A stretch of DNA of 64,000 nt from Carnobacterium gallinarum DSM 4847 (GTDB taxonomy: Bacteria > Bacillota > Bacilli > Lactobacillales > Carnobacteriaceae), in the NCBI RefSeq assembly GCF_000744375.1, contig NZ_JQLU01000005.1:1116001-1180000 (forward strand). The letters run 5' to 3'. How positions within the stretch are numbered: position 1 is the stretch's first letter; each line of letters begins with the position of its first letter. The notes under the pieces are model-generated. The model ran no database searches. It was not told where the DNA came from and saw nothing but the letters and a program-made list of their open reading frames with translations. The position numbers and the translations under genes were made by a program. Of this stretch, positions 1 through 8,358 are shown piece after piece.

Positions 1-466
1 TGATTTTAAAGCAGCGCCACGCTTTTCTGCTGTTGGGTACGGTCCTGCTGTTGGAACCGTCAAAGAAATGGAAACTAAATTCTCAGAAACGGTTCGTGTT
101 CCCTCACAAGGTATTGAGTTAGAAGCTTTTATGCACGGTCCTTATCTAGAAGTTAATCCTGAACACCGTATCTTCTTTGTTGAGACACCAAGCCCAGTAT
201 TAACGAAAGCAACTTTACTTAAACAGTATGAGGCCAAACAAACAAGCCATGTCTTTACCCTTACAACCGAAGCTAGCACTGACTCTAAAACGTTAGGTCT
301 AGACTATAAAATGGATGAATTGAAAGCACCTTATCTTCTCATCATCCCTTTCCAAATCTTAGCTTGGCGTATTGCAACTGAAAAAGGTATCGATTTAACC
401 AAAAGAATCTATACTGATTTTTCACAAGCTGTTCACAGTAAAACTCAAGTACAAGATTACGTTTAA
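1..466 (+). CDS. SIS-domain sugar-phosphate deglycase/isomerase, C-terminal part (5' end outside window)
   Basis: The reading frame is open from base 2, so the gene begins upstream of the window and only about 155 C-terminal residues are present. The segment around EAFMHGPYLEVNPEHRIFF has the E-x-F-x-H-G-P signature of the second half of a SIS domain as found in GlmS-like and FrlB-like proteins, and the ending TQVQDYV resembles the C terminus of fructosamine-6-phosphate deglycases. Such enzymes release glucose 6-phosphate from Amadori compounds or isomerise amino-sugar phosphates in the cytoplasm. The first internal ATG (base 68) is not the real start because coding sequence continues through it. 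A strong hairpin terminator follows. Family assignment is fairly sure; the substrate is not. Confidence 0.72.
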   Translation, partial: DFKAAPRFSAVGYGPAVGTVKEMETKFSETVRVPSQGIELEAFMHGPYLEVNPEHRIFFVETPSPVLTKATLLKQYEAKQTSHVFTLTTEASTDSKTLGLDYKMDELKAPYLLIIPFQILAWRIATEKGIDLTKRIYTDFSQAVHSKTQVQDYV

Positions 467-473
467 GTTAAAC

Positions 474-507
474 AAAAAAAGCCTTCTAAAATAAAATAGA
501 AGGCTTT
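474..507. terminator. Bidirectional Rho-independent terminator
   Basis: An 11-bp stem (AAAGCCTTCTA / TAGAAGGCTTT) with an 8-nt loop has A-runs on its left and a T-rich right side, so it can end both the SIS gene on the plus strand and the minus-strand bacteriocin-like operon. Confidence 0.8.
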
Positions 508-534
508 ACATTTAAATTAAAAGCAGAGCATGTA

Positions 535-699
535 TTATTTCTTTTTATTACTATATTTTGGATGCCATGTGAAAAAACCCCATAGTAATACTAAAAATAT
601 TCCAATTCCAACTAATAGCCAATTATCACTACGCACTAATATTTTCACTAAAAAATAAAAGCCCAAACATAAAATTACAGCTGGAAGATATTCTTTCAT
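535..699 (-). CDS. Small two-helix membrane protein, candidate bacteriocin immunity protein
   Basis: This 54-residue ORF starts at an ATG with AAAGGA about nine bases upstream; an in-frame ATG two codons earlier is too close to that site. The product begins MKEYLPAVILC and has two hydrophobic stretches (about residues 4-20 and 27-43) separated by a short basic hairpin (KILVRSDNW), ending in a lysine-rich tail (KYSNKKK). It lies 24 bases after the bacteriocin-like gene on the same strand and before the shared terminator, so the two are probably co-transcribed. Small two-helix proteins in this position are commonly immunity proteins; that role is inferred from context only, with no family recognised. 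Confidence 0.6.
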   Translation of the reverse strand: MKEYLPAVILCLGFYFLVKILVRSDNWLLVGIGIFLVLLWGFFTWHPKYSNKKK

Positions 700-723
700 A
701 AACATTCATCCTTTACTAAAAAA

Positions 724-1242
724 TTACAAAAAGAGCATTAATGATTTCGTTACCCACCATGCAACAGAATCGCTCATACCAACTTTTTTACACCCTGAAT
801 AAACAGCATCTTCAACAGCTCCAGTAAAATTATCAATAACACCCAAAATAGTTTCAAAACCAGCGGCACCATACATTGCTGCCTTAATATTTGCTGGAAT
901 TTTATTCCAAACAGCTCTCAATGCTTTTACTGCCCAACTTAATTTTCCTTTTTCCATTGAATCTGTTGTCAAAACATTGCCATCTTTATCAACTGCAAAT
1001 CCATTTGTTAAAACAATACCACTATCTTCTATTTTTTTTAATTCTGCAATTTCTTCTACAGTTACTCCATATTGTTCTAATTCCTTAATATCAGGATTTA
1101 CTTTAGAGTAATCACTTACATTTTTTTGTTCAATATTTCGAAATGAATTATCCTTAGCGTTTGCTTCAACTGATCCGTATGCCGATAAAACTAGTGGACT
1201 TAATAATACAACCAATGATCCTTTTAAAATGATATTTTTCAC
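724..1242 (-). CDS. Sec-secreted bacteriocin-like protein (streptococcin A-M57-like)
   Basis: The 172-residue product starts at GTG with GGAGG seven bases upstream. It has a typical signal peptide (residues 1-29, cleavage near VEANA-KD), an acidic middle region, and a hydrophobic, Trp- and Gly-containing C-terminal half (about residues 103-172: AVKALRAVWNKIPANIKAAM, then GFETILGVIDNFTGAVEDAV, ending WWVTKSLMLFL). The size, Sec signal and membrane-active-looking C-terminal region recall from memory the non-lantibiotic streptococcin A-M57 group of secreted bacteriocins. The adjacent small membrane protein would be the immunity factor. There is one cysteine, so no disulfide or double-glycine leader. 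It could instead be another secreted small protein of unknown role; family resemblance is moderate. Confidence 0.5.
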   Translation of the reverse strand: MKNIILKGSLVVLLSPLVLSAYGSVEANAKDNSFRNIEQKNVSDYSKVNPDIKELEQYGVTVEEIAELKKIEDSGIVLTNGFAVDKDGNVLTTDSMEKGKLSWAVKALRAVWNKIPANIKAAMYGAAGFETILGVIDNFTGAVEDAVYSGCKKVGMSDSVAWWVTKSLMLFL

Positions 1243-1445
1243 TTATATTCCTCCATATAATATGTAGTTATCGTTATAATTGTCAGTTTTCCGTACATTT
1301 AAATAAGAAATTATAGTTAGAAACAGTATATTTTTATTTAAAATAAAAAACACCAAAAAATTAAAATATTTTTACATTCTGATAATACCATTAATTTAAA
1401 TATATGTAAATGGTTTTTTTATAAAATTAACACACTACTGATCAC

Positions 1446-1655
1446 GGCGCATTTTATAATAAAGACAAACACCTTTCCTTCCAAGAACGAAACACGATTC
1501 AAGATAAGCACCGTGAAGGCTGGAGTAACCGCCAAATCGCTGCCTCGCAAACAATCAATAATGAAATCAAGCGTGGCTCAACGATGCAGCGCCAAAAACA
1601 AACGCAAAATGGCAAAACCTATCTTTACGACGATGATTTCATAAGAAATATCTAA
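1446..1655 (+). pseudogene. IS30-family transposase remnant (N-terminal HTH region)
   Basis: Translation in frame with base 1470 gives HLSFQERNTIQDKHREGW, then SNRQIAASQTINNEIKRGST and a Gln-rich stretch to YLYDDDFIRNI-stop. This matches the N-terminal helix-turn-helix of IS30-type transposases. Between IAA and SQTINNEIKRG about five or six codons of the usual LGRSP-type linker are missing without frame loss, the reading frame has no proper start, and the catalytic DDE part is absent. No inverted repeats were found. It is a decayed insertion-sequence fragment. Confidence 0.7.
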
Positions 1656-1790
1656 AACAATTAAATCAGACTCTATAATTCTAAGTATTTTTTTGATATG
1701 ATTGTTCATGAGCATATTGCCTCCCGTTTGTTTTTTTTGTCGTAAATTAATCATATAGGGGAACGATATGTTTGATAATACCTAAATAAA
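1656..1790. other. Intergenic spacer with no recognised gene
   Basis: Together with bases 1243-1445 this forms the non-coding surroundings of the IS30 remnant. It is AT-rich, contains T-runs, and shows no ORF with a convincing ribosome binding site. Confidence 0.5.
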
Positions 1791-1831
1791 AAAAGGACTG
1801 ATTGAATCATTTTATGATTCATCAGTCCTTT
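1791..1831. terminator. Hairpin terminator (both strands)
   Basis: AAAGGACTGATTGAATCAT pairs with ATGATTCATCAGTCCTTT around a short T-rich loop, with one bulged base. On the minus strand it is followed by a long T-run. Confidence 0.7.
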
Positions 1832-1883
1832 AAATTACAGAGTCGAATATTCATGACCAATCATCTTATTGAAATAAAAGTGC

Positions 1884-1922
1884 AAAAAACTATGGATGAA
1901 ACCAGATGGTTTCATCCATAGT
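1884..1922 (-). terminator. Terminator of the MucBP adhesin gene
   Basis: A near-perfect 17-bp stem (AACTATGGATGAAACCA on the minus strand pairing with its complement) followed by TTTTTTG lies 19 bases past the adhesin stop codon. Confidence 0.85.
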
Positions 1923-1940
1923 TCCTCTTTTTTATTTAAC

Positions 1941-4900
1941 TTATTTTAAGCTTCTCTTTTTTGAAAAAAGAATACTTATTGCACCGAATAAAGCTAATAG
2001 CCCTATAATTAATGTTAGATAATTTGGCATTTCACCTGTTTGTGGAAATTCAGTTACATGACTTTCTGGTTTAGGTGTTGGTGTAGGAATTTGAGTTCCA
2101 TTACTAGTTCCTTGATCACTATGATTTTCATTAGTATTTCCATCAACTACCAGATTTTTCGTATAAATATAAATCACGTCTTGTGCTTTATCTGTAAAAG
2201 TTCCAGTTGAATTACCTTGAATTTCTTTAAACATATAGCCTTTAATATCAAGCTGTTTGGTGGTATAATTCTCCCCAACATTCCCTGATAAAATGACATC
2301 CTTTGAAAGTGTATTCCCCTGTTCATCCTGATAACGAACCGTCACATCGGCTCCTTTTACTGCATCTTTCGTATAAACATAAATCACTTCTTGGACTTTA
2401 TCCGTAAATTGACCCGTTGAATTCCCCTTTACTTCTTTGAAGGTATACCCTTTAATCCCTAATTCTTTCGACGTATAATTTTCGCCAACATTCCCTGATA
2501 AAACTTCATCTTTTGAAAGTGTATTCCCTTGTTCATCCTGATAACGAACCGTCACGTCCGCTCCTTTTACTGAATCTTTCGTATAAATATAAATCACTTC
2601 TTGAACTTGATTCGTAAACTGACCCGTTGAATTCCCTTTTACTTCTTTGAAGGTATACCCTTTAATCGTCAATTCTTTCGACGTATAATTTTCCCCAATA
2701 TTTCCTGATAAAACTTCATCTTTTGAAAGTGTATTCCCCTGTTCATCCTGATAACGAACCGTCACATCCGCTCCTTTTACTGCATCCTTCGTATAAACAT
2801 AAATCACTTCTTGTGCTTTATCCGTAAACTGACCTGTCACATTTCCCTTTACTTCTTTAAACGTATACCCTTTAATCACTAATTCTTTCGACGTATAATT
2901 TTCCCCAATATTCCCTGATAAAACTTCATCTTTTGAAAGTGTATTCCCCTGTTCATCCTGATAACGAACCGTCACATCAGCTCCTTTTACTGGATCTTTC
3001 GTATAAATATAAATCACTTCTTGAACTTTATCCGTAAATTGACCCGTTGAATTCCCTTTTACTTCTTTGAAGGTATACCCTTTAATCGTCAATTCTTTCG
3101 ATATATAATTCTCCCCAACATTCCCTGATAAAATGACATCCTTTGAAAGTGAATTCCCTTGTTCATCCTGATAACGAACCGTTACATCGGCTCCTTTTAC
3201 TGGATCTTTCGTATAAATATAAATCACTTCTTGGACTTTATCCGTAAATTGACCCGTTGAATTCCCCTTTACTTCTTTGAAGGTATACCCTTTAATCGCT
3301 AATTCTTTCGACGTATAATTTTCCCCAATATTCCCTGATAAAACTTCATCTTTTAAAAGTGTATTCCCTTGTTCATCCTGATAACGAACCGTCACATCGG
3401 CTCCTTTTATTGCATCTTTCGTATAAACATAAATCACTTCTTGTGCTTTATCCGTAAACTGACCTGTCACATTTCCCTTTACTTCTTTAAACGTATACCC
3501 TTTAATCCCTAATTCTTTCGACTTATAATTTTCCCCAATATTTCCTGATAAAATGACATCCTTTGAAAGTGTATTCCCCTGTTCATCTTGATAACGAACC
3601 GTCACGTCCGCTCCTTTTACTGGATCTTTCGTATAAATATAAATCACTTCTTGAACTTGATTCGTAAACTGACCCGTTGAATTCCCTTTTACTTCTTTGA
3701 AGGTATACCCTTTAATCGTCAATTCTTTCGACGTATAATTTTCGCCAACATTCCCTGATAAAACTTCATCTTTTGAAAGTGTATTCCCCTGTTCATCTTG
3801 ATAACGAACCGTCACGTCGGCTCCTTTTACTGGATCTTTCGTGTAAACATAGATAGTTTCTTGTTGTTGATCGGTAAACCACCCAACTTTATTCCCTTTC
3901 ACTTCTTTAAACGTATATCCTAGGATAGTAAGTTGTTTGGTGATATACCCTTTTCCAATATCACCACTTAAGATAGCATCTACTGCAATCTTAATGCCCT
4001 GCTCATCTTGATAGCGAACCGTTACATCGGCTCCTTTTATAGGATTTTTCGTATAAATATAGATTACTTCTTGCGCTTTGTCCGTATATTGACCATTCAC
4101 ATTTCCTTTTACTTCCTTGAACGTATATCCAGGAATATCCAACTTGTTCGTTGCGTAATTATCACCAACATTGCCACTAAACGTTTCATCTGTTGCAATT
4201 TGATTTCCTTGTTCATCCTGATATCGAGCTGTCACATCAGCGCCCAATACAACTTGTTTGCTATAAATAAATTTAAATTGATACTTAGGTGTTTTAGAAA
4301 TAACCGTACTAGTACCTTGTTCAATTAAAATTGAATTGGGTTTACCACTAATTGGTTGACCTTTTATTGTTAACGCATACGGAGCTTCTGCGTATGTGTC
4401 CATAATATTGGATTGAGTAATATCCGTTTCAGTACCTGTTTCATTAATTAAAATAACTTTTTCTAAAGTCTGTCCTGGAATAATAACTATATCTTTATAT
4501 TTTTCTACAATTAATGCATTATAAGCAAGGGGCAAACTTGCTGGTTCATCTGCTTTTATTTGATTCCCAGTTGCATCATAAAATAAAAAATTGGAGCGAT
4601 ACATTCTAGATTTTAATTGAATAAAAGCTTTATTTCCTACAAGTGGTTTACTTTTAAATCTAAAATTATATTTTATATAGTCTGTATCTTCAATTAATGT
4701 AGCATCCGCACTTGTTGATTCTACTTGATAAATATCTGCAAAATCTAACCTCTTCATCAAAACAGATAAGGGTATACTAGAGTCAGTCAATGAAAATGGA
4801 CCTGTATATATATTAAGATTTTCAGCATAAGGAGCACGATAATACGGATCTGTCGGCATTGCTGTAATTGTAAATGTTCCTGTTATATCCGTATCAGCAA

Positions 4901-5015
4901 GCGGACTGGGGCTTGTTGTTAATGGCTGCTCAGTTGGAGCTACAGCATATGATGGAGTTGGAAAAATCGTCATAATTGTTAGTAATGTGACAAACAGTAT
5001 TCTATACTTTTTCAA
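1941..5015 (-). CDS. Cell-wall-anchored MucBP-repeat adhesin
   Basis: This 1,024-residue protein carries a Sec signal (about residues 1-26, MKKYRILFVTLLTIMTIFPT onward), a unique N-terminal region (about 27-255), ten tandem 70-residue MucBP repeats (about 256-956), a Ser/Thr/Pro spacer, and a sortase sorting signal: FPQTGE, a hydrophobic stretch (YLTLIIGLLALFGAISILF) and the basic tail SKKRSLK. FPQTG is a variant of LPxTG. MucBP domains bind mucin-type glycans in intestinal lactic acid bacteria, so a surface adhesion role is expected. The start codon is TTG, supported by GAGGAA nine bases upstream and by the signal peptide beginning there. It is a stand-alone unit with its own terminator. The unique N-terminal region was not recognised. 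No sortase lies nearby. Confidence 0.92.
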   Translation of the reverse strand: MKKYRILFVTLLTIMTIFPTPSYAVAPTEQPLTTSPSPLADTDITGTFTITAMPTDPYYRAPYAENLNIYTGPFSLTDSSIPLSVLMKRLDFADIYQVESTSADATLIEDTDYIKYNFRFKSKPLVGNKAFIQLKSRMYRSNFLFYDATGNQIKADEPASLPLAYNALIVEKYKDIVIIPGQTLEKVILINETGTETDITQSNIMDTYAEAPYALTIKGQPISGKPNSILIEQGTSTVISKTPKYQFKFIYSKQVVLGADVTARYQDEQGNQIATDETFSGNVGDNYATNKLDIPGYTFKEVKGNVNGQYTDKAQEVIYIYTKNPIKGADVTVRYQDEQGIKIAVDAILSGDIGKGYITKQLTILGYTFKEVKGNKVGWFTDQQQETIYVYTKDPVKGADVTVRYQDEQGNTLSKDEVLSGNVGENYTSKELTIKGYTFKEVKGNSTGQFTNQVQEVIYIYTKDPVKGADVTVRYQDEQGNTLSKDVILSGNIGENYKSKELGIKGYTFKEVKGNVTGQFTDKAQEVIYVYTKDAIKGADVTVRYQDEQGNTLLKDEVLSGNIGENYTSKELAIKGYTFKEVKGNSTGQFTDKVQEVIYIYTKDPVKGADVTVRYQDEQGNSLSKDVILSGNVGENYISKELTIKGYTFKEVKGNSTGQFTDKVQEVIYIYTKDPVKGADVTVRYQDEQGNTLSKDEVLSGNIGENYTSKELVIKGYTFKEVKGNVTGQFTDKAQEVIYVYTKDAVKGADVTVRYQDEQGNTLSKDEVLSGNIGENYTSKELTIKGYTFKEVKGNSTGQFTNQVQEVIYIYTKDSVKGADVTVRYQDEQGNTLSKDEVLSGNVGENYTSKELGIKGYTFKEVKGNSTGQFTDKVQEVIYVYTKDAVKGADVTVRYQDEQGNTLSKDVILSGNVGENYTTKQLDIKGYMFKEIQGNSTGTFTDKAQDVIYIYTKNLVVDGNTNENHSDQGTSNGTQIPTPTPKPESHVTEFPQTGEMPNYLTLIIGLLALFGAISILFSKKRSLK
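2148..4250 (-). repeat. Ten tandem 210-bp repeats coding for MucBP domains
   Basis: The phrase ATAACGAACCGT and its flanks recur exactly every 210 bases (near 2330, 2540, 2750, 2960, 3170, 3380, 3590, 3800, 4010) and once in a more divergent form near 4220. Each unit encodes about 70 residues from KGADVTVRYQDEQG to YIYTKD. The eight units nearest the C terminus are almost identical; the two nearest the N terminus are more diverged (VDAILSGDIGKGY, ATDETFSGNVGDNY). Confidence 0.95.
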
Positions 5016-5672
5016 AAAAAATTCCTCTTTTCAGTTTATTAGCAAAAACTAATAAACTTATAATATTATTTTTGTACAAACTTATGTAAGATAATATACT
5101 ATGGAGAATTATTTGAGTCAATTTCTATAATTTAGTAAATAGTAAACATTTTTGGGAATATACAAATTATTTTTTTATTATAAAAACTTCAAATGAATTT
5201 TATATTTTTGCTGAATGGGTTTACAAATCCACTCTTTTAAACAAACTAATCAAAAGAATTTCTATAATAAATAACAGATAATTAATGAAAACAAGAGCTA
5301 TTTCTATGAGGCTTCCGACTTAAAAAAGTTGATTTTTAATTAAAAACAAAAAAACAATCTTTCATTTCCCCAATAAATAAGAATAAATTTAATTATAAAA
5401 AAATGATTTTTTTTTAACTTTTCTAAACACTTCCCTCATTTGATACACCAAATAAAACAGCTTCTCAAAAAATGGTAATCCGATTAATAAAATATAGATC
5501 CAAACTATAGCTCCTTTAAATCACTTTGCTAAACTGCAAAAAAAAGCTGTAGCAAGTTCTATAAAACACAGCAATCATAATGGAAAACTTGAAAAAATGA
5601 GTTCCTAGTGTTAATTGATTGTCCATCAGAAATTCAGTCAATGTTCTCTAACTATACTGTTTCTGAGTACTA
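5016..5672. other. Non-coding AT-rich gap upstream of the adhesin
   Basis: No gene is supported here. The stretch near 5540-5610 reads in one frame like a short basic peptide (HSNHNGKLEK) that faintly recalls an ISL3-type transposase tail, but it is interrupted and too short to call. The adhesin promoter must lie near 5016-5150 on the minus strand, without a clear consensus. Confidence 0.4.
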
Positions 5673-5705
5673 GACGGAAACAGATTATTATTTCCGTCAT
5701 TTTTT
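5673..5705 (+). terminator. Hairpin with T-tail
   Basis: GACGGAAA pairs with TTTCCGTC around a 10-nt loop and is followed by ATTTTTTG on the plus strand. No intact upstream gene is present, so it may be left from a decayed one. Confidence 0.45.
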
Positions 5706-5712
5706 GTAACAA

Positions 5713-5752
5713 AAAAAGTAGGTGAGAAATTAACATTTCTCACCTACTTTTT
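5713..5752. terminator. Bidirectional terminator downstream of tRNA-Lys
   Basis: AAAAAGTAGGTGAGAAAT pairs perfectly with ATTTCTCACCTACTTTTT over a 4-nt loop. On the minus strand it directly follows the tRNA gene. Confidence 0.85.
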
Positions 5753-5756
5753 AAAA

Positions 5757-5829
5757 TGGGCTGTGGGGGGATCGAACCCACGACAGTCCGATTAAGAGTC
5801 GGATACTCTACCAACTGAGTTAACAGCCC
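5757..5829 (-). tRNA. tRNA-Lys (anticodon CTT)
   Basis: The minus strand folds into a cloverleaf: acceptor stem GGGCTGT/ACAGCCC with discriminator A, D-arm ACTC/GAGT, anticodon stem TCCGA/TCGGA around loop CTCTTAA (anticodon CTT), and T-loop TTCGATC. The T-stem (GTGGG/CCCCC) contains one T-C mismatch. CCA is not encoded. The gene stands alone and is followed by a strong terminator. Confidence 0.88.
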
Positions 5830-6036
5830 AATATTCACTTGAAATACCTTATCATTCTACCACTTAGCCTTATTAAATGCAACTTCTCCAAAAGTTAGAT
5901 ACTTATTATGACAAACTAATATTAAAACTTTAACAAAGCTACTACATAAAACTACAGTCTATAAATAATTTAAATTCAGTGTAATCTATTTTATAAATAC
6001 TGACTACACTGAATTATTAATCAAAAAATTTAAATG

Positions 6037-6294
6037 TTAATAGATATTAAAGTACAGTAACCATCTATTAAAGTTCCAATCATTTGGTCCAACGATGGTA
6101 CGAACAGTCGATCGCACAAATTGATTATCCGGAAAATCTTTATTCATATAATAATAACCAGAACGAACTCCTGTATATATATTTTGATTATAGAATTCCT
6201 TATAGGGCAATATTTTTGCATCAGCTTCATTTGGAACAATAAACGTTGCTAATAATAATGCTGAAAAAACCAAAAAGACTATCTTTTTTTTCAT
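6037..6294 (-). CDS. Small secreted protein of unknown function
   Basis: The 85-residue product has a clear signal peptide (KKKIVFLVFSALLLATFIV, cleavage near EADA-K) and a mature part of about 58 residues rich in aromatic residues (YYYMN, DWNFNRWLLYFNIY) with no cysteines. No family was recognised. Upstream AAGAAG is a weak ribosome binding site. It is divergent from the ABC exporter genes, and the spacer between them holds a duplicated 24-25-bp element. It could be a small bacteriocin or a secreted peptide handled by that exporter, but this is only positional inference. Confidence 0.55.
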   Translation of the reverse strand: MKKKIVFLVFSALLLATFIVPNEADAKILPYKEFYNQNIYTGVRSGYYYMNKDFPDNQFVRSTVRTIVGPNDWNFNRWLLYFNIY

Positions 6295-6320
6295 ATAAAT
6301 AACATCTTCTTTAAATAATA

Positions 6321-6459
6321 ATTATACAATATCAAAATGGTATACCTATAAAAAACAACATTACATCAAATATCAGTTATTAAAACCCTATTAAATTAAC
6401 CGAAAAAATAAAAAAACCTCCTATCTAATTTATTTATTATACAATGGAAAATGGTATAC
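6321..6459. promoter_or_regulatory. Duplicated element in the 6037-6294 / ABC spacer
   Basis: ATTATACAAT, 2-3 variable bases, then AAAATGGTATAC occurs at 6321-6345 and again at 6436-6459, in the same orientation. The palindrome GTATAC ends both copies, and the second copy contains a plausible -10 (TATACT) for the ABC genes. It could be a repeated operator or a duplicated promoter; no known regulator was recognised. Confidence 0.45.
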
Positions 6460-6515
6460 TTAGACAATGTAATTACAAAAAGATTAAAAAAACATTAAAA
6501 AGAGATGTGTAAAAA

Positions 6516-7154
6516 ATGATTGAATTAACTAATTTAACCATTGCTACAAACGAAGCACTGATTATTGATGCAACTATTAATTTAAAGATTCACAACATAT
6601 ATGGTTTAAGCGCTCCAAATGGAAGTGGAAAATCAACCTTGATGAGAGTCCTTTCTGGGCTATTAAATCAGCATTCTGGCACAGTAACCTTTTACAACGA
6701 ACAAGAAAAAAAACTAAGTAACGTTCAAATAAAAAAAGATTTATTTTATTTTGAAACTAGCAATTGGCTCGATGGAAATTTAACAGGCTTAGATTATTTA
6801 AAGCTAATCAATGCTCTCTGGGAGGGAGAAAAAGACTCCATCAATCAAGTGATTCATTTCTGGGGAATGGAACATTATATAACGAAACCGATAAAAAAAT
6901 ACTCCTTAGGAATGAAACAAAAAGTCTTACTAAGCCTCTATACAGTCAGTAATACTCGTTATTGGATTTTAGATGAACCCACCTTAGCTTTAGATAAAGC
7001 TAGCGTCACATTGTTAACACGTTACATTGATGATGCACGAAATAGCGGTAAGATGGTGCTATTTTCATCTCATGCAGGAGATGAACTATTTAGTAGTTGT
7101 GATACTTTATTAGCTATTGAAGATAGAAAATTAATCTTAACTGGAGGGAACTAA
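6516..7154 (+). CDS. ABC transporter ATP-binding protein
   Basis: This 212-residue ATPase has Walker A APNGSGKST (residues 36-44; Ala in place of the usual first Gly), the signature YSLGMKQK (about 130-137), Walker B YWILDEP (about 152-158) and the H-loop SSHA. It is a compact, single-domain exporter ATPase. The spacing to the first permease is two bases, and two permeases follow, so it energises that complex at the cytoplasmic membrane. The arrangement resembles bacteriocin-immunity or antimicrobial-peptide exporters, but the substrate cannot be read from the sequence. Confidence 0.85.
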   Translation: MIELTNLTIATNEALIIDATINLKIHNIYGLSAPNGSGKSTLMRVLSGLLNQHSGTVTFYNEQEKKLSNVQIKKDLFYFETSNWLDGNLTGLDYLKLINALWEGEKDSINQVIHFWGMEHYITKPIKKYSLGMKQKVLLSLYTVSNTRYWILDEPTLALDKASVTLLTRYIDDARNSGKMVLFSSHAGDELFSSCDTLLAIEDRKLILTGGN

Positions 7155-7156
7155 AT

Positions 7157-8332
7157 TTGACTAATTATTGGTTGTTTTTATTGAAACTCACTACACGAAA
7201 AAAATTAAATTTTATTCCAGTTGCTATTCTTATTCTTTCAACCTTATTTTTAGTAACGATGAATACAAGGGCTTCCACTAATGCTGGATTTAAAAATGAC
7301 ATAACTTCCTATAATAAGCTCCTTGAAGAACTTATTGATAAATATGAAAGTTATGATAAAATTTCAACAGATAAAATCTATCTGGAACAGATTGCTATAG
7401 AGAAAAAACGATTAGCAACCATTATTACGCTAAATAAAAAATCGATTGAATTGGCAGAAAAAAATGATTGGAAAGCTGCTTTAACACTACAATTAAAAGT
7501 AATTGATGAGATGGATATTAAAAAAATAGAAGATAAAGATCAATATGTACCAGTTGGATATCCAAAATTTGTGTTTGGGAAAAAAGCAACCTATCAGTAT
7601 CTAATCAAAAACAATCTAAAACCAAATATATTAACTATCGAAAATCAAGGTTTTCCCTATCTTTTTCGAGCAATAGATGTTTTATTTCCTGTCCTCGTGG
7701 TATTATGCATCATCACTCTTTTAACCAATTTATTTACCGAGAATTTTAAACAAGGAATGAACCTTGATAATCTATTTCCTCTAAAAAAGCAACGCCTATT
7801 AGCAAGTAAACTAACTTTCGGTGTTCTAGTAGCAAGTATAGTTTATGCCATAACTTTACTCATTTCCTTTGCTTCTGCCACCCTAATAAGTGGCTCCAAT
7901 TCACCAAGTTATCCTGCTGTTTTAAATACACCCAGCTATACAGATATCCGACCAATTGGTGCTTTAATGCTTGAAGGCTTATTTCTGCAATTTTTATGTA
8001 TCATCTTTTTAGTGCTATTTGTCTACATTATTGCCCAATTGACTAAAAATAAAGTCGCAACCTTATTTATAAGCATCTTTATCTTGTGTGGCTTAACATT
8101 GACTCTCGCTAAAATACAACCTCTAGCTTCTATATTGCATGGAATTCCCATCACTTATTTTAATACAATCGCTGTATTATTACGGGATATTTCCTTTGAA
8201 ACTGGAAATGCAAATGTGACCTTAATCTCTGGAACTATCACATTAACGGTCTCTATCTTAATTGAGTTAGCTATTGTGACTTTGTTAAATTATAAACGTA
8301 GTAACTATAAAGAGAATAAACTAGCCTATTAA
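7157..8332 (+). CDS. ABC transporter permease (first paralogue)
   Basis: This 391-residue integral membrane protein starts at TTG with GGAGGG eight bases upstream. It has one N-terminal helix (about residues 20-38), an extracytoplasmic domain of about 130 residues, then five hydrophobic segments (about 170-190, 218-243, 270-292, 298-318, 352-375). The motif NLFTENFKQGMNLDNLFPLKKQ sits in the loop after helix 2. It shares most of its sequence with the next gene, so the two arose by tandem duplication and probably form a heterodimeric channel with the upstream ATPase. Confidence 0.8.
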   Translation: MTNYWLFLLKLTTRKKLNFIPVAILILSTLFLVTMNTRASTNAGFKNDITSYNKLLEELIDKYESYDKISTDKIYLEQIAIEKKRLATIITLNKKSIELAEKNDWKAALTLQLKVIDEMDIKKIEDKDQYVPVGYPKFVFGKKATYQYLIKNNLKPNILTIENQGFPYLFRAIDVLFPVLVVLCIITLLTNLFTENFKQGMNLDNLFPLKKQRLLASKLTFGVLVASIVYAITLLISFASATLISGSNSPSYPAVLNTPSYTDIRPIGALMLEGLFLQFLCIIFLVLFVYIIAQLTKNKVATLFISIFILCGLTLTLAKIQPLASILHGIPITYFNTIAVLLRDISFETGNANVTLISGTITLTVSILIELAIVTLLNYKRSNYKENKLAY

Positions 8333-8358
8333 AATAACATTCATTGGGGGACTACAAT

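Noticed and set aside
4008-4328. Open frame on the plus strand opposite the adhesin
   Set aside because: Shadow of the MucBP repeats; no ribosome binding site and no protein-like features.
5540-5612. Possible ISL3 transposase tail (HSNHNGKLEK)
   Set aside because: Only a weak ten-residue likeness, interrupted frame.
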